A stretch of DNA of 14,753 bases from CAZCBJ01 sp964496705 (GTDB lineage: Bacteria > Chloroflexota > Anaerolineae > Anaerolineales > Anaerolineaceae): assembly GCA_964496705.1 (NCBI GenBank), contig CAZCBJ010000087.1:1-14753 (forward strand). The letters are read 5' to 3'. Positions 1-6,191 of this stretch are shown here, piece by piece; position 1 is the first letter of the stretch; each line of letters opens with the position of its first letter. The position numbers and the translations under genes were made by a program. The notes below the pieces were generated by a model, which was not told the DNA's origin, searched no databases, and saw nothing but the letters and a program-made list of their open reading frames with translations.

Positions 1-557
1 CGCTGGCGCGCGCCAGCGGCGGCAGCGTGAGCATTAACGGGCACCGACTGCCGCAGCAGGCCAGCCTGGCGCGGCGCAGCCTGGGGGTGCTGTCGCACCA
101 GCCGCTGCTGTACGGCGACCTGACCGCTGCGGAAAACCTGCGCTTCTATGGGCGCATGTATGCGGTGAGCGGGCTGGAGGCGCGGACGGCGAATGTGCTG
201 GAACTGGTGGGGTTGACCCATCGCGCGGGCGACCTGGTGCGCACTTTTTCGCGCGGCATGCAGCAGCGCCTGGCTATCGGGCGCGCGGTGCTGCACGACC
301 CACAGGTTTTGCTGCTGGATGAGCCTTACACCGGGTTGGATCAGGAGGCGTGTGAGATGCTGGACGGGGTGCTGCGCCGGGTGAGTGGAGAGGGGCGCAC
401 GGTGGTGATGACCTCGCACGACCTGCTGCGCGCAGCCGACCTGGCCGACCGCTTTGACGTGCTCAGCCGGGGCGTGATCGTCGGCTCCTGCCGGGCGGAC
501 GAGCTACCCGCGGGAGGGCTGCTGGCTTATTACCGGGAGGCGTTGAATGCGGGCTAA
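1..557 (+). CDS. ccmA: CcmA, heme exporter ABC ATPase (5' partial)
   Basis: This is the ATP-binding subunit of the CcmABCD complex, which uses ATP hydrolysis to drive release of heme-loaded CcmE during cytochrome c maturation. The window opens inside the gene: the frame is open from base 3 and the start codon and Walker A lie upstream, so roughly 30-40 residues are missing. Visible motifs are the ABC signature FSRGMQQRL (about 246-272), Walker B VLLLDEP (about 307-327), the D-loop GLD, and the switch histidine in MTSHD (about 408-422). The atypical signature (SRGMQ rather than SGGQ) is normal for CcmA and related exporters. The TAA stop at 555-557 overlaps the start of ccmB by 11 bases. A generic ABC-2 ATPase would look similar; the ccmB and ccmC neighbours decide the call. 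Confidence 0.9.
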   Translation, partial: LARASGGSVSINGHRLPQQASLARRSLGVLSHQPLLYGDLTAAENLRFYGRMYAVSGLEARTANVLELVGLTHRAGDLVRTFSRGMQQRLAIGRAVLHDPQVLLLDEPYTGLDQEACEMLDGVLRRVSGEGRTVVMTSHDLLRAADLADRFDVLSRGVIVGSCRADELPAGGLLAYYREALNAG

Positions 558-1245
558 ACCGCCCTCCGAGACCACCGCTTTTATCAAAGCAGTGGGGGCG
601 CTGGTGTGGAAAGACCTGGCCGCCGAGCTGCGCTCGCGCGAGCTGCTCTCCGCCATGCTGGTGTTCGCGTTGCTGGTGATTCTGATCTTCAACTTTGCGC
701 TGGAGTTGGATGCCAAAACCCGCAGCAGCGTGACGGCGGGAGTGCTGTGGGTGACGCTGGCTTTTGCGGGGACGCTGGGGCTGAACCGCTCACTGGCGAT
801 GGAAAAGGATCGCGGTTGCCTGGATGGGCTGCTGCTGGCGCCGGTGGACCGCACGGCAATTTACTTTGGCAAGATGATCGCCAACCTGGTGTTCATGCTG
901 CTGGTGGCGGTGATCGTGCTGCCGGTGTACAGCCTGCTCTACTCGGTGAATTTGCTGCTGCCGGGGCTGGTGGGCGTGGTGCTGCTCGGTTCGCTGGGTT
1001 ATGTGGCGGTGGGCACGTTGCTGGCCGGCATGGCGGTGCAGACCCGCACGCGCGACATCCTGCTGCCGATCCTGCTCTTTCCGGTGATCATCCCGCTGCT
1101 GGTGGCGGCGGTCAAGGCTTCGGGCGGAATCCTGCAGGCATTGCCTGCGAGTGAGATTGTGCCGTGGATCAATCTGCTGGTGGTGTATGACGTCATTTTC
1201 ATCGCGGCAGCGTTCATGGTTTTTGAATACGTGGTGGAAGAATGA
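547..1245 (+). CDS. ccmB: CcmB, heme exporter membrane subunit
   Basis: Six-helix membrane subunit that pairs with CcmA in the heme-handling ABC complex of cytochrome c maturation System I. The 232-residue product has the usual CcmB length. The N-terminal cytoplasmic stretch (WKDLAAELRSRELL, residues 21-34) leads into helix 1 (about 36-53). Family hallmarks are the EKDRGCLDGLLLAPVDR segment (86-102) and RTRDILLPILLFPVIIP (167-183). Further hydrophobic spans lie at about 112-132, 137-161 and 206-228. The ATG at 547 lies inside the 3' end of ccmA and is preceded by GGGAGG at 535-540 with a 6-base spacer, so translation is probably coupled. The gene ends 10 bases before the GTG start of ccmC. 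Nothing appears broken. Confidence 0.93.
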   Translation: MRAKPPSETTAFIKAVGALVWKDLAAELRSRELLSAMLVFALLVILIFNFALELDAKTRSSVTAGVLWVTLAFAGTLGLNRSLAMEKDRGCLDGLLLAPVDRTAIYFGKMIANLVFMLLVAVIVLPVYSLLYSVNLLLPGLVGVVLLGSLGYVAVGTLLAGMAVQTRTRDILLPILLFPVIIPLLVAAVKASGGILQALPASEIVPWINLLVVYDVIFIAAAFMVFEYVVEE

Positions 1246-1255
1246 GGAGAGGAAA

Positions 1256-1948
1256 GTGAAGCCCAAAATCTTATCTGTGTTGGATGTCGTTTCTGCCGTG
1301 CTACTGTTGGCGGCGCTGGGGATGGTGTTCCTTTACGCGCCGTTGGAGGCGGTGATGGGCGCAGTGCAAAAGGTGTTTTATTTTCATGTGGCTGCGGCAT
1401 GGGTGGGCTTGCTGTCTTTTGTCGTGGCGGCGGCAGCCGGCATTGGCTACCTGCGCACCCAGTGTGCCATCTGGGATATCAGCGGCGTGGCGGCGGTGGA
1501 GCTGGGAATGGTGTTCCTGCTGATCGCCATCATCACCGGCTCGATCTGGGCGCGCCCCATCTGGAATACCTGGTGGACGTGGGACCCGCGCCTGACGACC
1601 GTGACGATTACCGAGTTGATCTATGCCGCCTATCTGATGCTGCGCCAGGGGATTGAGTCGCCGGAGCGGCGGGCGCGCTTCGGGGCGGTGTATGCCATCA
1701 TTGGCTTTCTGAGCGTGCCGCTGACCTTCCTCTCCATCCGGATCTTCCGCACCATTCACCCGGTGGTGATCGGGTCGGGTGATCCGGGCGCATCGGGAGC
1801 CTTCGATATGTCGCCCAAAATGCTGCACACTTTCTTTTTCAGTCTGTTCACCTTTACTGTGATTTACGCCGTCCTGCTCTGGCACCGTATCCGCCTGGGC
1901 AGCCTGGCGGCGCGAGTCGACGAGTTGCGCCACAGGCAGGCGGGATAA
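1256..1948 (+). CDS. ccmC: CcmC, heme-handling WWD-domain membrane protein
   Basis: CcmC binds heme at the outer face of the cytoplasmic membrane and passes it to CcmE. The product is 230 residues with about six hydrophobic spans. It carries the tryptophan-rich heme-handling motif WNTWWTWDPRLT (about residues 102-113) and two candidate axial histidine ligands in the expected places: H44 in FYFHVAAAW before the WWD motif and H168 in FRTIHPVV after it. I chose the GTG at 1256 because GAGGAGAGG (about 1245-1252) sits just upstream and it gives a family-length N terminus. An in-frame ATG at 1151 would overlap ccmB by 95 bases and add an unrelated arginine/tryptophan-rich peptide. CcsA/CcmF relatives share the WWD motif, but their length and the operon context favour CcmC. 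Confidence 0.93.
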   Translation: MKPKILSVLDVVSAVLLLAALGMVFLYAPLEAVMGAVQKVFYFHVAAAWVGLLSFVVAAAAGIGYLRTQCAIWDISGVAAVELGMVFLLIAIITGSIWARPIWNTWWTWDPRLTTVTITELIYAAYLMLRQGIESPERRARFGAVYAIIGFLSVPLTFLSIRIFRTIHPVVIGSGDPGASGAFDMSPKMLHTFFFSLFTFTVIYAVLLWHRIRLGSLAARVDELRHRQAG

Positions 1949-1958
1949 GGAGATTGTC

Positions 1959-2087
1959 ATGCTCAATACCGTCAACTATATGATCGCGGGGTATGTGGTG
2001 ATCGCCGTGCTGCTGGCAGGATACCTGGTCAGCCTGGGGATCCGCTGGCGGAAATTGAAAGAAGAGGAACAGGCGCTTGAAAATTAA
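1959..2087 (+). CDS. ccmD: CcmD-like small membrane protein (42 aa)
   Basis: A tiny gene of 42 codons beginning MLNTVNYMIAGYVVIAVLLA and ending at TAA 2085-2087. It has one transmembrane helix (about residues 8-28) followed by a basic then acidic tail (RWRKLKEEEQALEN). This is the standard layout of CcmD, the single-helix subunit that stabilises CcmABC with CcmE and is needed for release of holo-CcmE. The ATG is 10 bases past the ccmC stop, and AAGGAGA (1947-1953) gives it a Shine-Dalgarno site. Sequence conservation in CcmD is low, so the call rests on size, topology, position immediately after ccmC, and the ribosome site. It is the last gene of the visible operon. No ccmE, ccmF, ccmG or ccmH follows. 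Confidence 0.75.
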   Translation: MLNTVNYMIAGYVVIAVLLAGYLVSLGIRWRKLKEEEQALEN

Positions 2088-2104
2088 GGGTTGTAAGCCT
2101 TTTC

Positions 2105-2133
2105 TTGACTGATTCGGACTATTATGCTATAAA
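2105..2133 (+). promoter_or_regulatory. Sigma-70 type promoter with extended -10 for the binding-protein gene
   Basis: The -35 is TTGACT (2105-2110) and the -10 is TATAAA (2128-2133), with a 17-base spacer. TGC at 2125-2127 makes the -10 an extended one. Each box matches the consensus at five of six positions. The predicted start of transcription is near 2140, giving a leader of about 150 nt before the ATG at 2293. The promoter lies only 17 bases after the ccmD stop, with no convincing terminator between, so some read-through from the ccm operon is possible. Confidence 0.75.
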
Positions 2134-2139
2134 ATAACC

Positions 2140-2292
2140 TTAACCCTGGGAGCAGTGGGTTTATTTTTGCTACGAAATTCATATGGTTCAGTGAAAGGAG
2201 GTTGCCGAAAGAAAGAGCTTGGTGCTCCACACCTACTATCGCAAGACAAGTTCGACCAAAATCAAAATTTCTCAATTGGAGGAGAAAAACGT
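2140..2292 (+). promoter_or_regulatory. Long 5' leader of the binding-protein mRNA
   Basis: About 150 nt separate the predicted transcription start from the ATG at 2293. The true ribosome site is GGAGGAG at 2278-2284 (8-base spacer). A second, even better match to the anti-Shine-Dalgarno, AAAGGAGGT (2194-2202), stands about 90 nt upstream with no usable start codon at the right distance. The only nearby ATG (2183) opens a three-codon frame that stops at 2192-2194. A weak 5-bp stem (AACCC 2142-2146 with GGGTT 2157-2161) is followed by TATTTTT. I recognise no known riboswitch. Confidence 0.35.
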
Positions 2293-4848
2293 ATGAAGCA
2301 CAATAAAGTGATGCTTTTCGTCGGTTTGGTCGTGGTCTTCAGCATGCTGCTCAGCGCCTGCGGGCCCACCGAAGTGATCAAGACCGTCGAAGTAGTCAAA
2401 GAAGTAGAGAAAGAAGTTGTCAAGGAAGTGGAAAAAGAGGTTGTGGTCGAGGTGACCCCCACTCCCCAACCCACCACGCGCAAGGGCGCCTGGGTGGACA
2501 CCGTGATCTTCACCGAGCAGAACTCGGCTGAGGCAGCGGTTTCCCAGTTGAAGGCCGGCGAAATTGACGTGTATGCTTATACCGTCAGCGACCCTGTGCT
2601 GTTTGATGAAGTTAAGGAAAGCCCCGAGCTGGCCTATTCCAACTCCTTCGGCTCAGTTTCGGAAATCACCTTCAACCCCGCTCCCTTCACCGATGGCCGT
2701 ATCAATCCCTTCAGCAACCCCAAAATCCGCGAAGCCGTTAACTGGATCATTGACCGCAATTACGTCATCCAGGAGATCTACGGCGGTTTGGGTGTAGCCA
2801 AGTACTTCACCATCACCGCTGCCTTCCCGGATTATGCCCGCTACGTGGGTGTCGTCCGCGCGCTGGAGGCAAAGTACGCCTATAACCTGGACAAAGCCAA
2901 GGAAGTCATCGCGGCTGAAATGGTAGGAATGGGTGCCACCGTCACCGCAGACGGCAAGTTCCTGGTCAACGGCGAACCAATGTACCCCCTGTTCTTCATC
3001 ATCCGCGTTGAAGATGAGCGCCGCCAGGTTGGTGATTACGTCGCCGGCCAACTGGAAGCCGTCGGTTTCAATGTCGACCGCCAGTACAAGACCCGCTCCG
3101 AAGCCTCCCCGTTGTGGGTGCGCTCAAACCCGGCTGATGGCCTGTGGAATGTCTACACCGGCGGCTGGATCACCACCGCGGTGGACCGCGATCAGGGTGA
3201 TAACTTCAGCTTCTACTACACCCCCAACGATTACCCGATCCCCTTGTTCCAGGCCTACTCCCCCACCGAAGAGTTCAACTCGATCGCTCTGAAGCTGCGC
3301 AACAACGACTTCGGCACCATGGAAGAACGCGGCGAGCTGTTCTCCAAGGCGCTCGAGCTCTCCATGCAGGATTCAGCGCGCGTTTGGGTGGCAGATGCCA
3401 ACTCCTTCTCCCCGCTCAAAGCTGGCGTGACGGTGGCTTATGATCTGGCCGGCGCCATCGCTGGCTCGCAGTTGTGGCCCTACACCATCCGCTGGACCGG
3501 TGAAGAAGGCGGCGCGATGAAGATCGCCCAGCCTGGTATCCTGGTTGACCCCTGGAACCCGGTAGCCGGCTCCAACTGGATTTACGACATGATGCCCGTG
3601 CGCGCCACCGCTGACTGGGGCGTGATCTCCGATCCGTACACCGGTCTGGTCTGGCCGCAGCGCATTGAGAAGGCCGAAATTGTCGCCAAGGAAGGCCTGC
3701 CCATCGACAAGACCCTCGACTGGGTTACCCTGGAGTTCGCTCCTCAGATCGACGTTCCGGCGGATGCCTGGGCTGACTGGGATGCGACCACTCAGAAGTT
3801 CATCACTGTGGGCGAGAAGTATCCGGAAGGTGCCACCGCCAACATCAAGAGCGTTGTCTATTACCCAGAGGAGCTGTTCAGCACCAAGTGGCATGATGGC
3901 AGCGCCGTTACGGTGGGTGATTTTGTGATGAACATGATCACCACCTTCGATTACGGCAAGCCCGAATCGGCCAACTACGATGAGGCGCTGGCCGAAACCC
4001 TGGCCGCCTTCCAGGCCCACTTCAAGGCCGTCAAGGTTGTCTCCACCGATCCGTTGGTGATTGAGACCTACGACGACCTGTATCAACTGGATGCCGAGTT
4101 GAACGTCAACACCTGGTATCCGACCTACACCTACGGCCCCGGCCCGTGGCACACCGTGGCGCTGGGCAACCGCGCCGACGCCGCCAAGCAACTGGCCTTT
4201 TCGGCTGACAAAGCGGACGCCGAGGGTGTGGAGTGGATGAGCATGATCAGCGGTCCGTCCCTGGAAATCCTGAAGGGTGAGCTGGATGCCGCCGCCGCCG
4301 ATGAGTTCGTGCCGTACGCTGCGACAATGAACAAATTCGTCGAGCGCTCCGAGATCATCGGTCGCTGGATCAACCTGAAGACCTGGTACGGAGAGAAAGG
4401 TCACTTCTGGGTTGGTTCCGGTCCGTTCTACCTCTACAAGGTGTTCCCGGTGGAAGGCACGGTCATGCTGCAGCGCGATCCCGATTTCGTCGACATGTCC
4501 AACAAGTGGGACCGCTTCGGCGCCCCGATGCTGGCTGAGACCGAAGTGGATGGTCCCGGTCAGGTGGCGGTTGGCGCAGAAGCCATGTTCGATGTCTTCG
4601 TGACCTACAAGGGCAAGCCCTATCCGTCGGCCGAGATCGCCGTGGTGAAATACCTGGTCTTCAACGCCAATGGTGAAGTGGTTGCCACCGGTGAGGCTGA
4701 GGCTGCTGGCGAAGGCCAGTTCAGCGTCAAGCTGGGCGCGGATGCGACTGGCAAGCTGGTTTCCGGCGCGAACAAGATTGAGGTGGCTGTTTCACCGAAG
4801 TCTGTGTCGGTTCCGTCCTTTGCCGCGTTCGAATTCGTGACGCCGTAA
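2293..4848 (+). CDS. Peptide-type ABC substrate-binding lipoprotein with permuted SBP_bac_5 order
   Basis: Extracytoplasmic substrate-binding lipoprotein of the importer encoded downstream; it would capture a peptide or similar ligand and deliver it to the permeases. The product has 851 residues, against roughly 500-600 for the family. Residues 1-22 form a lipoprotein signal ending LLSAC, with C23 the lipidated cysteine. A charged linker (24-62) with the octapeptide KEVEKEVV in tandem (36-51) ends in Thr/Pro. The family motifs then come in an unexpected order. Residues 66-400 look like the usual C-terminal half (AGEIDV 88-93; NPKIREAVNWIIDR 142-155; lysine/glutamate helix after 198). Residues 405-750 look like the usual N-terminal half (GGAMKIAQP 406-414; KWHDGSAVTVGDFV 532-545; VGSGPFYLYK 707-716; MLQRDPDFVD 725-734). 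Residues 755-851 form a beta-rich, Ig-like tail. The ATG at 2293 was chosen for its ribosome site and signal peptide. Ligand unknown. Confidence 0.88.
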   Translation: MKHNKVMLFVGLVVVFSMLLSACGPTEVIKTVEVVKEVEKEVVKEVEKEVVVEVTPTPQPTTRKGAWVDTVIFTEQNSAEAAVSQLKAGEIDVYAYTVSDPVLFDEVKESPELAYSNSFGSVSEITFNPAPFTDGRINPFSNPKIREAVNWIIDRNYVIQEIYGGLGVAKYFTITAAFPDYARYVGVVRALEAKYAYNLDKAKEVIAAEMVGMGATVTADGKFLVNGEPMYPLFFIIRVEDERRQVGDYVAGQLEAVGFNVDRQYKTRSEASPLWVRSNPADGLWNVYTGGWITTAVDRDQGDNFSFYYTPNDYPIPLFQAYSPTEEFNSIALKLRNNDFGTMEERGELFSKALELSMQDSARVWVADANSFSPLKAGVTVAYDLAGAIAGSQLWPYTIRWTGEEGGAMKIAQPGILVDPWNPVAGSNWIYDMMPVRATADWGVISDPYTGLVWPQRIEKAEIVAKEGLPIDKTLDWVTLEFAPQIDVPADAWADWDATTQKFITVGEKYPEGATANIKSVVYYPEELFSTKWHDGSAVTVGDFVMNMITTFDYGKPESANYDEALAETLAAFQAHFKAVKVVSTDPLVIETYDDLYQLDAELNVNTWYPTYTYGPGPWHTVALGNRADAAKQLAFSADKADAEGVEWMSMISGPSLEILKGELDAAAADEFVPYAATMNKFVERSEIIGRWINLKTWYGEKGHFWVGSGPFYLYKVFPVEGTVMLQRDPDFVDMSNKWDRFGAPMLAETEVDGPGQVAVGAEAMFDVFVTYKGKPYPSAEIAVVKYLVFNANGEVVATGEAEAAGEGQFSVKLGADATGKLVSGANKIEVAVSPKSVSVPSFAAFEFVTP

Positions 4849-4869
4849 GGTCCATCGTAAATCAGTGTT

Positions 4870-4904
4870 ACCCGGTAGGGACGGGGCAACCGCCCCTACC
4901 GGGT
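4870..4904 (+). terminator. Strong GC hairpin after the binding-protein gene (partial terminator or repeat)
   Basis: ACCCGGTAGGG (4870-4880) is the exact reverse complement of CCCTACCGGGT (4894-4904), with a 13-nt loop. An alternative fold pairs ACCCGGTA with TACCGGGT and GGGGC (4883-4887) with GCCCC (4892-4896) around an AACC loop. The T-tract after it (TTCCTTTG) is poor, so it may act as a leaky terminator or as a 3' end that stabilises the binding-protein mRNA over the permease mRNA. From memory it also resembles GTAGGG...CCCTAC palindromes scattered through many genomes. Confidence 0.5.
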
Positions 4905-4919
4905 TTCCTTTGAAAACCT

Positions 4920-5003
4920 TTTGTCATTTTGAACCCAGCGAACGTGAGCATCCCGGCAAGCCCTTGTCAGCCTGGGATGCTTCGCTGCGCTCAGCATGAC
5001 AAA
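4920..5003. repeat. Imperfect palindrome resembling interspersed REP-type or MITE-type repeat
   Basis: The left arm (4920-4956, beginning TTTGTCATTTTGAACCCAGC) and the right arm (4971-5003, ending GCTCAGCATGACAAA) are reverse complements over most of their length, apart from a 4-nt insertion and a few mismatches; the loop is 4957-4970. The termini TTTGTCA/TGACAAA are exact. The TGTCATxxTGAGCGxAGCGAAGCATC pattern resembles a short interspersed palindrome seen in many bacterial intergenic regions (recalled, not searched). It separates the binding-protein gene from permease B and would fold into a long RNA hairpin on either strand. Confidence 0.6.
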
Positions 5004-5045
5004 CATTAACCTGATGATCATTGCAATGTGATATAGGAAGGTGAA

Positions 5046-6191
5046 ATGAGCCAAGCCGAAGCTGAAATATCCCCATCACCGGCCCCGACGCCCAAGATGA
5101 AGACGACCGTTGCCACGATTTCGAGGGTGGCAAAGTACACACTGGTTCGCATGATCACGTTGTTCTTCACCGTGGTGGTCGGTCTGTATTTGACCATCTT
5201 GATTGCCAATATGGGCGGGTACGTGGATGAAATCCGGCGCGGCGACATCCGCGAGGCGGTTTCGCTGCGCGTGATGTCTGATCCGGCTTTCAAGAACCTG
5301 GATCCGGAAGCGCGCGCGGAGCGCATCCAGGGTTTGATCCGTTTGGAAGAGAAGCGTCTGGGATTGGACCAGCCGTTTCTACTGCGCAGCATGCGCTACC
5401 TGACCAACGCCATCACGCTCAACCTGGGGCGCTCGCAGAACCTGCCCTCCGACAGCGGTTCCAAACAGGTGCGGTTGATCATCCTCGAGCGGCTGCCCCC
5501 CACGCTGGTGCTTTTTGCCACAGCCTACCTGTTCCTGTTCTTTGCTGCCATTTTCATCGCCCTTTCGCTTTCGCGTCGCTACGGCAGTCTGTTTGACAAG
5601 ATCATCATCGCCCTGACTCCCACCTCCTCGGCGCCGGGCTGGTTTTACGGAATCTTTCTGATCCTGATCTTCGCCGCGCTGCTGCGTGTGCTGCCGTTTG
5701 GCGGCATGGTGTCCGCACCGCCGCCGGAGGACAAGGTGGGATATTTCTTCAGCCTGTTGAAGCATATGATCCTCCCGGTGACTGCCATCACCCTCAGCTC
5801 CATATTCCTCAGCGCGTATCAGTGGCGCACGTTCTTTCTGATATATTCCAGCGAGGATTACGTGGAAATGGCCAAAGCCAAAGGGCTGACCTCGCGGGAT
5901 ATCGAGCGGCGTTATGTGTTGCGCCCGACCCTGCCCACCATCATCACCAGCTTCGCGCTGCTGATCATCGGTTTATGGACCGGGGCGCCCATCTTTGAGA
6001 CGGTTTTCAACTGGCCGGGTCTGGGACGCCAACTGATCATGGCGGTCAACCTGTATGACACGCCGGTGATCGTGGGATCAACGGTGATTTTCGCTTACCT
6101 TTTGGCGATCACGGTCTTCGTTTTGGATTTTATTTATGCCCTGGTAGATCCGCGCGTCAAAATTGGCGGTGGGAGTGAGTCGAAAGCATGA
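5046..6191 (+). CDS. ABC importer permease, DppB/OppB family
   Basis: First membrane subunit of the peptide-type importer. It forms half of the translocation channel and contacts an ATPase through its EAA loop. The product has 381 residues, longer than the usual 310-340. Helix 1 spans about 36-56, followed by a long extracytoplasmic stretch (57-148) containing LDPEARAERIQGLIRLEEKRLGLDQP-type sequence that is a family feature. Other hydrophobic spans are about 151-173, 198-214, 240-260, 297-317 and 342-363. The EAA loop reads DYVEMAKAKGLTSRDI (271-286), and the family C terminus LVDPRV is at 366-371. The extra length lies in the proline-rich N terminus (1-35). AGGAAGG (5035-5041) precedes the ATG. 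The stop overlaps the next start by ATGA (6188-6191). Confidence 0.92.
   Translation: MSQAEAEISPSPAPTPKMKTTVATISRVAKYTLVRMITLFFTVVVGLYLTILIANMGGYVDEIRRGDIREAVSLRVMSDPAFKNLDPEARAERIQGLIRLEEKRLGLDQPFLLRSMRYLTNAITLNLGRSQNLPSDSGSKQVRLIILERLPPTLVLFATAYLFLFFAAIFIALSLSRRYGSLFDKIIIALTPTSSAPGWFYGIFLILIFAALLRVLPFGGMVSAPPPEDKVGYFFSLLKHMILPVTAITLSSIFLSAYQWRTFFLIYSSEDYVEMAKAKGLTSRDIERRYVLRPTLPTIITSFALLIIGLWTGAPIFETVFNWPGLGRQLIMAVNLYDTPVIVGSTVIFAYLLAITVFVLDFIYALVDPRVKIGGGSESKA

Noticed and set aside
2085..2104. Possible terminator after ccmD (AAGG...CCTT then TTCTT)
   Set aside because: The stem is only 4 bp and weak; not enough to claim a terminator.
2155..2292. GTG at 2155 as start of the binding protein
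   Set aside because: It would bury the lipoprotein signal behind 46 residues. The ATG at 2293 has a strong ribosome site and a proper signal peptide.
3373..4404. Open frame of 343 codons on the - strand inside the binding-protein gene
   Set aside because: Antisense shadow of a well-supported gene; no recognisable motif and no promoter.
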